Position numbers and translations under genes: made by a program. Below, in pieces: positions 23,108 to 30,803 of a stretch of 64,000 nt of DNA (positions within the stretch are counted from its first letter, which is position 1; the number at the start of each line of letters is the position of its first letter). Source of the DNA: Armatimonadota bacterium (GTDB lineage Bacteria; Armatimonadota; Fimbriimonadia; Fimbriimonadales; Fimbriimonadaceae). Location of the stretch: the NCBI GenBank assembly GCA_018268375.1, contig JAFDWS010000001.1, forward strand, positions 772,627-836,626. The letters run 5' to 3'. Below the pieces are notes generated by a model that saw only the letters and a list, made by a program, of their open reading frames with translations, did no database searches and was not told the origin of the DNA.

Positions 23108-23646
23108 GGGAGGCCGTCAGCGTACCTGGCGCCGCGTCCGCTGACCAGCGGGTCGGCTCAGACAAAAAAAATGGCCCCGGCGCTGACTCCAAGGCCTGAA
23201 CCATTGTATTCCTCGAGCTTGTAAGCTTTAAGATCCTGTCACCAAGCACCTAGCCAGGAGATTCGAACCGGGCGCCACGGAATCCAGGATCTTCATTATC
23301 ATACACCATCATAGAAACCAGAGTTGATGAAATTAGTACTTTTTCATTAGAAAATGAAAATGTATGAATTGAAATGAACGCTCTCCTGGAAGACGATTCC
23401 TTTCTGCTAATTACTAATCGTTTCTGTAAAATATCTATCTGTTAAGACGCAAGATTCCGTTACGCACAATAAAGCATTGTGCGCCGTACAACGTGTGGAA
23501 GGGCCTGCCATGCCCAGGTTTGACCATGGGACGCGCCATGAGGCTACGCCGCGTGATCGTGCCGATCGCGATCCTGCGATGAGCCCCAATGGGGCAACAA
23601 CGCAAGGGCCCGCTTTCAGACCCGGGTCAACAGCCGCCGAACGATC
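23108..23646. other. AT-rich, hairpin-rich non-coding island
   Basis: Between folC and dapL lies DNA without a convincing gene. About 23270-23475 is strikingly AT-rich compared with the rest of the window. It has perfect inverted repeats TTTTCATT/AATGAAAA (23341-23360) and CGCACAAT/ATTGTGCG (23463-23483). A GATTCGAACC decamer (23260-23269), tRNA T-loop-like when read on the minus strand, lies at its edge. Further right come GCCCC/GGGGC (23583-23595) and the first of a run of GC-rich hairpins. It could be a structured RNA, a regulatory region or an element remnant. Confidence 0.5.
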
Positions 23647-23706
23647 CTAAGCTCGTTCGGTGTCGGTGCCGCTACGGCACGCGGCGGGGGTCGGAACCCC
23701 CGTGCC
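23634..23706. other. Cluster of three GC-rich hairpins
   Basis: Three consecutive perfect inverted repeats occur in 70 nt: CCGAACGA/TCGTTCGG, GTGCCG/CGGCAC and CGGGGGT/ACCCCCG. This regular series looks like a structured RNA more than spacer. No known RNA family motif was recognised. Confidence 0.45.
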
Positions 23707-23832
23707 TTCCTTCGCTTGTGCGAATGGGAGAGAGACCGTGGCCAGTGGTATGGCGATCACGGTCACGACGAGACGCTTTTGGAGCGTGTACGCGTGCCTA
23801 GTCATAAGATGTTTGCACCTAGAGGACTCCAT
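23647..23832 (-). CDS. Possible small exported peptide or gene remnant, 61 aa
   Basis: This open frame contains a credible signal peptide, LQKRLVVTVIAIPLATVSLP then FAQA, but only about 24 residues follow before the stop, with no recognisable domain. It overlaps the hairpin cluster. It could be the 5' remnant of a decayed exported protein gene or a chance frame. It lies just downstream of dapL on the same strand. Confidence 0.2.
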   Translation of the reverse strand: MESSRCKHLMTRHAYTLQKRLVVTVIAIPLATVSLPFAQAKEGTGVPTPAACRSGTDTERA

Positions 23833-23881
23833 TATGGTCCAGGTACTGGCAAACGGACTTAAAAACTGCCTGGCAACCTTG

Positions 23882-25078
23882 CTAGACGCCTGCGGTCTGG
23901 GGAACGAGCCCGCTCGCAGCGATGCGCTTGACGGCCTCGGCGAAGCGCTCGCCGTCCTTGTCGCCCATGAGGGTCAAGGACATCCTGACAAAGCCCTCGC
24001 CCTCGCTTCCATAACCATTGCCGGGGATGACCAAAACATGGGCTTTCTCCAGCAAGGCGGCGGCGAACTCCGCGCTCGACATTCCCTGTACCGGCACTCG
24101 GGCCCAAATGTAGAAGGCTGCCTTAGGCTTTGTCACATTCCAGCCGATCGAGCGGAGACCGTCGACCAGGTTGTCGCGGCGCCGTTCGTAAAGAGCGATC
24201 GTGTCCGCGTTGCTCACATGGTCGAGCGCGTGCGCTCCCGCCTCGCTCACAGCCGGAAACGCCTTGGAGTCGATGTTGCTCTTCAGGCGCTGGAGCGTCG
24301 CGACTGCGTCCGCGTTCCCGCACGCGAATCCGAGACGCCAGCCCGTCATGTTGTACATCTTGCTCAGCGAGTGGAACTCGATGGCGACGTCTTGCCCGCC
24401 GGGCACCTGAAGGATGGTCGGGTTCTTGAACCCGTCGTAGCAGACCGTGCCGTAGGCCATGTCGTTCACGGCAAGGATGTCGTAGGTTCGACAGAACTCG
24501 ACAAGCTCTCGATAGAACTCCGGCGTTGCGGTGGCGCCAGTCGGATTGTTGGGATAACAAACGTAGAACAACTTCGCAGCTCTGGCCGTGTCCGTGGGGA
24601 TGTCGCGGAGTTCAGGCAAGAAACCGTTGCCTTCGTGAAGGGGCACCTCGAACACGTCGGCTCCCGCCATCAACGCGTTCACCTTGTAGACCGTGTACGC
24701 GGGGTTAGGAACGATGCACGTGTCGCCAGGGTCAAGATAAGCCCAGGCAAGGTGAGCCAGTCCCTCCTTGCTTCCGATCACCTGTGTGAATGCTGCATTC
24801 GCATCAAGCTCGACGCCAAACTCCCGCTTGTAAAACCTGGCGGCGGCCTCGATGAAGCTCGTCCAGCCGCGCGGAGTCTCATCGTACCGATGGGTAACGG
24901 GATTGCGGGCCGACTGAGCCAGCGCCTCAATCACGGGGATCGGAGTGGGAAGGTCGGGGTCTCCGATTCCAAGATCGATCACGTCCGCGCCCTTCTCGAT
25001 GGCCTCGCGCTTGATCCTTGCCATTTCGGCAAAGAGGTACGGCGGGATCTTTTCGAGTCGCTTGCTCGGTTGCGGCAT
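23882..25078 (-). CDS. dapL: LL-diaminopimelate aminotransferase (class I/II PLP enzyme)
   Basis: This converts tetrahydrodipicolinate and glutamate to LL-diaminopimelate in lysine and peptidoglycan synthesis. The protein is 398 residues. It starts PSKRLEKIPPYLFAEMARIK and DVIDLGIGDPDLPTP, the typical DapL opening. It has YPNNPTGATA, AVNDMAYG and the PLP lysine at 240 in SLSKMYNMTGWRLGF. The start at ATG 25078 is supported by a TACAAT box exactly 6 nt upstream; the longer frame to 25123 would lie upstream of that promoter. Other class I aminotransferases (for example aspartate-type) are the main alternative. Confidence 0.85.
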   Translation of the reverse strand: MPQPSKRLEKIPPYLFAEMARIKREAIEKGADVIDLGIGDPDLPTPIPVIEALAQSARNPVTHRYDETPRGWTSFIEAAARFYKREFGVELDANAAFTQVIGSKEGLAHLAWAYLDPGDTCIVPNPAYTVYKVNALMAGADVFEVPLHEGNGFLPELRDIPTDTARAAKLFYVCYPNNPTGATATPEFYRELVEFCRTYDILAVNDMAYGTVCYDGFKNPTILQVPGGQDVAIEFHSLSKMYNMTGWRLGFACGNADAVATLQRLKSNIDSKAFPAVSEAGAHALDHVSNADTIALYERRRDNLVDGLRSIGWNVTKPKAAFYIWARVPVQGMSSAEFAAALLEKAHVLVIPGNGYGSEGEGFVRMSLTLMGDKDGERFAEAVKRIAASGLVPQTAGV

Positions 25079-25084
25079 TTCGAG

Positions 25085-25090
25085 ATTGTA
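25085..25090 (-). promoter_or_regulatory. -10 box TACAAT, leaderless start of dapL
   Basis: On the minus strand TACAAT is followed after 6 nt by the ATG at 25078 and no ribosome binding site is present. Confidence 0.55.
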
Positions 25091-25152
25091 CTGCGGCGAA
25101 GACCGTCGAGTTCGGGCCGACACGAGCGTGGTACGCTCCTCTCGTCGCCTTG

Positions 25153-25476
25153 ATGCCAGGCCGCTCTATCCGCTTTCTTTGGTGCACTCTCGCCATATTC
25201 TTTGGAGTGCTGAGTGCGGCCCGTACCTGCCCGGTGTCGCCTGCTTCGCAGAGCTGCCCGGTCCGCTCGACCGCGAAGAAGATGGTTCACTGCAACTGCG
25301 CCGAGAAGACGCGGTCTTCGCAGGAGGTCGCGACCTCCGTTCCTGCCCTGACATGGCAGTCCGAGGAGCCTTTGGCCTTTCCCGCATTGGAGTTCGACAC
25401 CGACCTGCCGGCGCGTGGCGCCCCTCGACCGTGCCTGATTACATTCGAGGTTCCGACCCCTCCGCCTCTGGTTTGA
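25153..25476 (+). CDS. Small exported cysteine-rich protein, 107 aa
   Basis: This starts with a signal peptide (RFLWCTLAIFFGVLSAA) followed by a Cys-containing stretch (TCPVSPASQSCPVRSTAKK, then HCNC), giving four or five closely spaced cysteines. The rest is Pro/Ala/Leu-rich and ends PTPPPLV. The spacing could bind a metal or form disulfides. It lies 62 nt upstream of an exported outer-membrane-type protein that also begins with a Cys pair, so the two may work together. The divergent frame upstream belongs to dapL. The family is not recognised; it could be a metal-handling accessory protein, but that is a guess. Confidence 0.55.
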   Translation: MPGRSIRFLWCTLAIFFGVLSAARTCPVSPASQSCPVRSTAKKMVHCNCAEKTRSSQEVATSVPALTWQSEEPLAFPALEFDTDLPARGAPRPCLITFEVPTPPPLV

Positions 25477-25538
25477 ACTGCTCCCGTTCTTGAAGTCGCT
25501 GATCGTCACGACCAGCCCGACCTGCCAGTTCAATCCAA

Positions 25539-26441
25539 ATGAAACGTGTTGCCTTCATCATGGCGGCTTTTGCCGCGTCATCAACCACGCACGCCTGCTC
25601 GGTGTGCATCGCCCATGCCCTCGGGGCCGCGCTGCATGGCTTCGGGGCCCAGACCCTTCACCCCGGCCATGGCGTCATCGGGCTCTCACATTTGATCTTC
25701 AGCAAGTCCAACGAGACCGACGAAGGAGAGGGACCGGCAAAGGAGTTCGAAATCTTCAATCAAACGAGCATCGAGGCAGCCTATGGAATCACAGGCTCGC
25801 TCATGGGCACGGCTTCGGTGCCCTTTGTCCACAAGTCGATCCGTGTCAGTGACGAGCCGTCCGAGTCTGTCTCCGGCCTCGGCGATGTCGCGCTTGGCTT
25901 GACATACCAACTGCCGGTCGTCGAGAAGAACCCGGTCGTGACTGCGATTGGCTTTGAAGTCAAATTGCCTACCGGCGCCAACAACAGGTCGGACGAGGAA
26001 GGTAATCGCCTCGACGAGCATTTACAACCCGGCACGGGATCGACGGACTTTGCCCTTGGTGTCCTCTTCACCATGGAGGACGAGCACCAGCGGGGGAACC
26101 TTTGGTATGGAGGGCTCCGCTATCGTTGGAACGAGGAGAACTCCCATGGCTACAAGTACGGCAATGTTCTCTTCTACAACCTCGGCTATTCCTTCCAAAC
26201 GGGAAAGACAGGCAGCATGGCCGTCGAGCTTGTCGGCCGCCTTGCGGGAAAGGACAGCGACACCGGCATCGACGACGAGAACACCGGCGGCCACTTGATC
26301 TATGGATCCTTGAGCACCTCGCAGACGATTGGTCGCAACCTGGGATTGACGGCTTCCTTCTTGGTGCCCGTAATGTCGCACCTGAATGGCGTGCAGGTCG
26401 AGCGGCCCGTGTTTCAGATCGCGCTCTCGAGTCGGTTCTGA
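25539..26441 (+). CDS. Outer-membrane beta-barrel protein (MetA-degradation/transporter-like)
   Basis: This is a 300-residue exported protein. A signal peptide (VAFIMAAFAASSTTHA) precedes ACSVCIAHALGAALHG. Then come about twelve amphipathic strands, such as IEAAYGITGSLMGTASVPFV, VSGLGDVALGLTYQLPV, VVTAIGFEVKLPTG, NVLFYNLGYSFQTGK and GLTASFLVPVMSHLNG, ending in SSRF. The terminal Phe and strand alternation are the outer-membrane assembly signal, and the profile fits the phenol-degradation MetA-like channel family. It implies a diderm envelope. It follows the small Cys-rich protein on the same strand. The transported compound is unknown. Confidence 0.75.
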   Translation: MKRVAFIMAAFAASSTTHACSVCIAHALGAALHGFGAQTLHPGHGVIGLSHLIFSKSNETDEGEGPAKEFEIFNQTSIEAAYGITGSLMGTASVPFVHKSIRVSDEPSESVSGLGDVALGLTYQLPVVEKNPVVTAIGFEVKLPTGANNRSDEEGNRLDEHLQPGTGSTDFALGVLFTMEDEHQRGNLWYGGLRYRWNEENSHGYKYGNVLFYNLGYSFQTGKTGSMAVELVGRLAGKDSDTGIDDENTGGHLIYGSLSTSQTIGRNLGLTASFLVPVMSHLNGVQVERPVFQIALSSRF

Positions 26442-26450
26442 CGAATGGAC

Positions 26451-26474
26451 GAGCCCGCGGAATTCTGCGGGCTC
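26451..26474 (+). terminator. Hairpin after the beta-barrel gene
   Basis: GAGCCCGC and GCGGGCTC form an 8-bp stem, 10 nt after the stop, without a T-tract. Confidence 0.5.
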
Positions 26475-26497
26475 CCTCTGCGTAACATAATGCGTCT

Positions 26498-28519
26498 ATG
26501 CATTCTTGTGTTCGAGCCCGCAGCGCATTGGTGCTCGCGGCCCTTTCTATCGTGTCTCCCGCCATCACCCAAGAAGTCCCGCAATCCGTCAAGGACGCAC
26601 TCAAACGCGCCGACGAAGCGGTCGCCAAGATCATCGCCGTACCCGATGCCGACCGTAACTTTGACAACACGCTTGGCGCGTTGGACGACCTGAGCGTCCG
26701 CCTCGACAACGACACGTCGTTGGTCGCCTTCCAGCAGTTCGTCTCGACCGACGCGGCTGAGCGCGACGCCGCCCGCGCCACCGATGAAGCGGTCACCAAC
26801 TGGGGCATCGAGCTGAGCAAGCGCGAAGACCTTTATAAGGCGATCAAGGCCTACGCGGACACGAACCCCAAGCTCGAAGGCGAGAAAAAGCGCATGTTGG
26901 ACTTCACCATGCGCGACTATCGCCGAGCCGGCATGATGCTCCCCGCCGACCAGCGGGAACGGCTCAAGCAGATCGAGATGGAACTGAACAAGCTCGGCAT
27001 CGAGTTCGAGCAGAACATCAATGAGGACGACACGCGCGTCCCCCTCTTCCCGAGCGAATTGAAGGGGGTGCCGAAGGACGTCATAGATCGCCAGGAATCT
27101 GCAAGAGGGCTTGTGCTTCTTGGGCTCGACGGTCCTTCCTATGGCCCGGTGATGGACTACTGCGAGAACGAGTCCACAAGGCAGAAGTGCTGGATGACCT
27201 ACCGCCGCCGCGCGGGAGACAAGAACGTCCGGATCCTCGAGCGGCTTGTCAAGTTGCGTGCCGACGAGGCCAAGATCCTCGGCTACAAGAACACTGTCGA
27301 CTACGAAGTCGAGACCCGGATGGCGAAGAACTCCGAGAGCATCGCGAAGTTCTACCGGTCCCTCGAGCCGCTTGTACGCCAGAAGGCCGAGGCCGATATG
27401 GCCGAGTTGCTTGCCCTCAAGCGCAAGCTGACCAAAAACCCCAAGGCGACGTTCAATCCCTGGGACTATGCGTTCTATAAGAACTTACTGCTGAAGCAGA
27501 AATATGCCGTCGACAGCGAGAAAGTGAGCGAGTACTTCCCCATGCAGCGCGTGGTGGACGGTCTCTTCAAGGTCGCACAAGACCTCTTCGCGATCGACCT
27601 CAAGGACGTCACCGCCAACGCGAAGTCGCTTGGTCTGCCGCTCTGGCACCCGGACGTCAAGCTCTACGAGGTGACTGACCGATCAACGCACCAAATCTTG
27701 GGCCACATGTACACGGACCTCTACCCTCGGCCGAACAAGTACAACCACGCCGCCTGCTGGGGCCTTCAGGCCCGCAAAGTCTGGGCGGACGGGACGGTCC
27801 AGAAGCCGTTGGCAGCCCTCGTTTGCAACTTCACAAAGCCCACCGCGGACAAGCCTTCCCTGCTTCCCCACGACGAGGTCGAGACGTTCTTCCACGAGTT
27901 CGGCCACGGACTCCACCAACTGCTGACGGAGACGTCCCTCGGCCGCTTCTCCGGAACGGCAGTGGCCCGCGACTTCGTCGAGGCCCCGTCGCAGATGCTG
28001 GAGAACTGGGTTTGGGATCCGAAGGTTCTCAAGCTCTTCGCCAAGCACTACAAAACAGGCGCCGCCATCCCGGACGCGCTCGTCGAAGGCATGCGCAAAG
28101 CCCACACTCTGGGCAGCGGGATCGAGACGCAAGGACAGCTCTATCTGGGCGAAATGGACCAGGCGTTCCACACCGTCCCGAGTGGCGTTGTCGACACCAC
28201 CAAAGTCGACCACGAAGTCTATGAAAGGACGACGCTCTACAAATCGGTGCCCCATACGATGTTCCAGGCGTCGTTCGGGCACTTGGTGGGCTATGAGGGT
28301 GCGTACTACGGTTACCTTTGGTCGCTCGTTTTCGCCCAGGACATGTTCACTCGGTTCGAGAAGCTGGGCCCGACGAACCCCGAGGCGGGCATGTACTACC
28401 GCAAAAGGATCCTCGCGAGGGGCGGCTCGATGGATGAGACCGACATGTTGCGGGACTACCTTGGCCGCGAGCCGAACACCGAAGCGTTCTACCGGCACCT
28501 GGGCTTGACTAAGAAGTAA
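26498..28519 (+). CDS. M3-family metallopeptidase (oligopeptidase), exported
   Basis: This is a 673-residue zinc peptidase of the thimet oligopeptidase/Dcp type. A signal peptide (ALVLAALSIVSPAITQ) indicates export. The helical N-terminal part (about 30-400) precedes the catalytic HEFGH at 466-470, with the third ligand expected in the downstream VEAPSQMLENWVWDP segment. SYFGHLVGYEGAYYGYLW-like text appears as SFGHLVGYEGAYYGYLWS near the end, and LGREPNTEAFYRHLG closes it. It cleaves short peptides. Length and motifs are normal. A TAACAT box 9 nt before the ATG suggests a short or absent leader. Confidence 0.93.
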   Translation: MHSCVRARSALVLAALSIVSPAITQEVPQSVKDALKRADEAVAKIIAVPDADRNFDNTLGALDDLSVRLDNDTSLVAFQQFVSTDAAERDAARATDEAVTNWGIELSKREDLYKAIKAYADTNPKLEGEKKRMLDFTMRDYRRAGMMLPADQRERLKQIEMELNKLGIEFEQNINEDDTRVPLFPSELKGVPKDVIDRQESARGLVLLGLDGPSYGPVMDYCENESTRQKCWMTYRRRAGDKNVRILERLVKLRADEAKILGYKNTVDYEVETRMAKNSESIAKFYRSLEPLVRQKAEADMAELLALKRKLTKNPKATFNPWDYAFYKNLLLKQKYAVDSEKVSEYFPMQRVVDGLFKVAQDLFAIDLKDVTANAKSLGLPLWHPDVKLYEVTDRSTHQILGHMYTDLYPRPNKYNHAACWGLQARKVWADGTVQKPLAALVCNFTKPTADKPSLLPHDEVETFFHEFGHGLHQLLTETSLGRFSGTAVARDFVEAPSQMLENWVWDPKVLKLFAKHYKTGAAIPDALVEGMRKAHTLGSGIETQGQLYLGEMDQAFHTVPSGVVDTTKVDHEVYERTTLYKSVPHTMFQASFGHLVGYEGAYYGYLWSLVFAQDMFTRFEKLGPTNPEAGMYYRKRILARGGSMDETDMLRDYLGREPNTEAFYRHLGLTKK

Positions 28520-28558
28520 CGCAGGCCGGGACAGGCCGTCTAGACTCGCGGTGGACTC

Positions 28559-29083
28559 ATGATCTGCACATTGCTCGTTCTAGGCGGCCTCCTTCTTGAT
28601 AAGCCGGCGTCGCTCGTCGACCCGCTTCACAAGCAGTACGTGGAGCTCTTCGAGGACCTTTCTTTGACCGAAAGAGGCCAGTTTGGCGTGACGCGGGTTG
28701 GGAGCGACCAGATCAACGCCCATTCGAGCAAGGTCAAGAACCTCAATGATCGGGATTACGAGTTCAACGTCTCGATCTTTGGCAACCACGGCAAACCGCT
28801 GGATGCCAAACGCCTCGAGTTTCGGTACACGCGCAACGTGAACTATTTTGCCCAGCGTCCGGGACGCCATGTCCCTGCCCCGCGGGAAGTCGGCACCGCT
28901 ACGAAGGCCCTTGCAGCGAAGCTTGTTTCGAAAAGGGCGACGCGAGTTGTGGCTCAGAACGGTGACCTCTACATGGAGGCGCGACCTATCCTGCTCTCGA
29001 AGATAGAGTGCCTCTCCTGCCACTCGGGGGCCAAGCTGGGCTCGATGGTGGCGGTGATGGTCTACCAGTTCGCTCCCCGTTGA
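28559..29083 (+). CDS. c-type heme protein of the DUF3365/Tll0287-like family
   Basis: This is a 174-residue exported protein. A short hydrophobic N-terminus (ICTLLVLGGLLL) is followed by a PAS-like sensor domain, with NDRDYEFNVSIFGNHGKPLD, VNYFAQRPGRHVPAPREVG and GDLYMEARPILLSKIECLSC. It carries one CxxCH heme-attachment motif (CLSCH), then SGAKLGSMVAVMVYQF. Family members bind a single c-heme and act in redox or ligand sensing. No kinase or cyclase domain is attached, so it may partner with another protein. It is short and complete. Confidence 0.75.
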   Translation: MICTLLVLGGLLLDKPASLVDPLHKQYVELFEDLSLTERGQFGVTRVGSDQINAHSSKVKNLNDRDYEFNVSIFGNHGKPLDAKRLEFRYTRNVNYFAQRPGRHVPAPREVGTATKALAAKLVSKRATRVVAQNGDLYMEARPILLSKIECLSCHSGAKLGSMVAVMVYQFAPR

Positions 29084-29126
29084 CGGCCTCGGGCTCAAGG
29101 GCTGCCGCAGGTAGAATCGCTCCCAT

Positions 29127-29203
29127 CGAGGCGTAGCTCAGCTTGGTAGAGCGCTTGCTTTGGGAGCAAGAAGTCGCAGGTTCGAATCCTGTCGCCTCGA
29201 CCA
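29127..29203 (+). tRNA. tRNA-Pro (anticodon TGG)
   Basis: This forms a full cloverleaf: acceptor CGAGGCG with CGCCTCG, D-loop AGCTTGGTA, anticodon stem CTTGC/GCAAG with loop TTTGGGA (anticodon TGG, reading CCA), and T-arm GCAGG-TTCGAAT-CCTGT. The 3' CCA is encoded (29201-29203). Confidence 0.97.
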
Positions 29204-29229
29204 CTCCCCCACCCCCATTTTCAAAAAAA

Positions 29230-29252
29230 GAGCCCCGATCTCGTCGGGGCTC
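29230..29252 (-). terminator. Terminator of the adenylate cyclase gene (minus strand)
   Basis: GAGCCCCGA and TCGGGGCTC form a 9-bp stem. On the minus strand it is followed by CTTTTTTT, a classical Rho-independent terminator, about 160 nt beyond the stop codon. It may also end the tRNA transcript. 29253-29415 holds no gene. Confidence 0.8.
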
Positions 29253-29415
29253 ATCAACTCGCGTGGCGCTCTGTCGCAGCAGCGCGCCTTTGCCCTACTT
29301 GTTTCGATGCGGCGTCAGTGAAGAGGATTCCCGACGCGCTCGGCCAGGTCTCCTGGCTAGAAGGCATTGTACATAATTTATTAGCCGGAATGCGCGGTAT
29401 TCCTACCGGACTCCG

Positions 29416-30729
29416 TCAACCGCCCTCGCCGACGCCCTTGACCGTCACATCCGGCGTTCCGCTTGTCGGCGGTGTCCCTTCTCCAGGGATCGGGGCTGAG
29501 TCCCCAAACTCCCTCTTCATCGACTCATGGATCGCCTTCATCTGCTGGTCGAGGTCGCCCTGGTCGAGGCCTTCGCCTCGGATCGTGATCCGCTTCGAAA
29601 GCGGCACCTTAGGGAACTTCGGGTGTGCGTAGAGCTGCTGGAAGTTCTTCAGGTTCCTTGCGATCATGATCCGCCTGTCCTGCGGCTCCGTCGCGGCGAG
29701 CGAGTTTGTGAACGCGACCAAAGTTTCAGGGTCGAAGTCCTCGAATTTGAAGTCGTGCGTCTGCTTGCCGTCGCTCACCGTCACCACGCCCTTCTTGTCC
29801 GACCAAGCCTTGACCGGCACCTGCCCCTTCGGTGTGCTCACGACCGCCTTGACGGGCGCCTTCTCGGTCGCCTTGTCGAGGCCAGTCTGCAGCCAGTTTC
29901 GCCAGGTTTCCAAGCCTTCGAGCATCGCCACTTCGTTCGGGTGCGGCGACTGAGCGCCCTGCTTCGTCGCAATGGCCGACTTAAGGCGCTCGAACTCGTA
30001 GTTGCTCATCGCGCCACCGCCATCGACCGATTGCAAGAGTTCGGAGATCTTCTGCCGGTCCTGGCTCGCCTTCATCGCGTCCTTCGCCGCGTCGTTGCGC
30101 ATATTGGTCGAGTAAACAGCGAGCCCGATCGCTAAAACGAGGATTGCAGGCGCAGCCAGCATCGCCCAAGGCGGCGTGTGCCGCTTCGGCCCACCGACGA
30201 CGCCTTCGCCCGGCGCGACGCTCCAAACGGGGATTTTCGCAGCAAGGCCCTTGAAGTGCTTTTCCCCTTCGAACGTGCTGCGGCAAGCGACCTTTCCGCG
30301 AATGGTGTCAAAGACTGTCTGTGAAATCCAAACGGTGCCCGCTGCCGCTCCCGCCTGAAGCCTGGATGCCACGTTCACACCGTCGCCATAGGCATCGTCC
30401 TGAGTGAGGAGCACGTCGCCCAGGTGCACACCGATCCTGTGCCGGAAAAGACCTTCGCCCGTCCTCACGGCCATCGCGGCTTGGATGTCCATGCCGCACT
30501 GCACGGCCTCGACGGCGCTGTCAAACCGCATCAGGAAGCCATCGCCCGTGCTCTTGATGACGCGACCGTTGAACCGCGTGCAACACTCCCGCATAGCATC
30601 CATGTCGGACTGCAACTGGGAGAGCGCCCGGGCCTCGTCCCGGCTCGCGAGGGCTGAGAAGCCTTCGGCGTCCGTGATCAAGATGGCAGCCAGGGACCGC
30701 TTCGAGTCGACCGCTCGTGTCTCTTCCAT
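29416..30729 (-). CDS. Class III adenylate/guanylate cyclase, membrane-anchored
   Basis: This is a 437-residue cyclic nucleotide synthase. The N-terminal cyclase domain (about 10-175) has metal-binding Asp20 (ILITDAEGFSAL) and Asp63 (STGDGFLMRFD), GVHLGDVL, and the transition-state pair N119/R123 in GDGVNVASRLQAG. A transmembrane helix (about 188-207, MLAAPAILVLAIGLAVY) follows. The C-terminal region (about 210-437) is helical, then Pro/Thr-rich, and should be exported. The start at residue MEETRAVDSK has a CATACT -10-like box 9 nt upstream. Class III cyclase to C-terminal exported region is a common bacterial layout; the signal sensed is unknown. It is divergent from the glycosidase-like gene at 30804. 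Confidence 0.88.
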   Translation of the reverse strand: MEETRAVDSKRSLAAILITDAEGFSALASRDEARALSQLQSDMDAMRECCTRFNGRVIKSTGDGFLMRFDSAVEAVQCGMDIQAAMAVRTGEGLFRHRIGVHLGDVLLTQDDAYGDGVNVASRLQAGAAAGTVWISQTVFDTIRGKVACRSTFEGEKHFKGLAAKIPVWSVAPGEGVVGGPKRHTPPWAMLAAPAILVLAIGLAVYSTNMRNDAAKDAMKASQDRQKISELLQSVDGGGAMSNYEFERLKSAIATKQGAQSPHPNEVAMLEGLETWRNWLQTGLDKATEKAPVKAVVSTPKGQVPVKAWSDKKGVVTVSDGKQTHDFKFEDFDPETLVAFTNSLAATEPQDRRIMIARNLKNFQQLYAHPKFPKVPLSKRITIRGEGLDQGDLDQQMKAIHESMKREFGDSAPIPGEGTPPTSGTPDVTVKGVGEGG

Positions 30730-30790
30730 GTGTCCATAAGTATGGGCCAGAACTGCTCTCGGTTCCAATCGCCGCCTTTCGGCCCAGGTG

Positions 30791-30796
30791 TATCCT
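30791..30796 (+). promoter_or_regulatory. -10 box TATCCT, leaderless start
   Basis: TATCCT is followed after 7 nt by the ATG at 30804, without a ribosome binding site. This matches the arrangement before the ECF42 gene. Confidence 0.5.
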
Positions 30797-30803
30797 CGGG
30801 CTC

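Noticed and set aside
23260..23269. Possible tRNA or tmRNA 3' end
   Set aside because: The flanking bases do not pair as a T-stem and no cloverleaf or tag frame is visible. Kept only as a low-interest observation.
23660..25153. 497-aa plus-strand open frame opposite dapL
   Set aside because: The minus strand encodes a complete aminotransferase with all motifs; the plus frame has no domain and low-quality composition.
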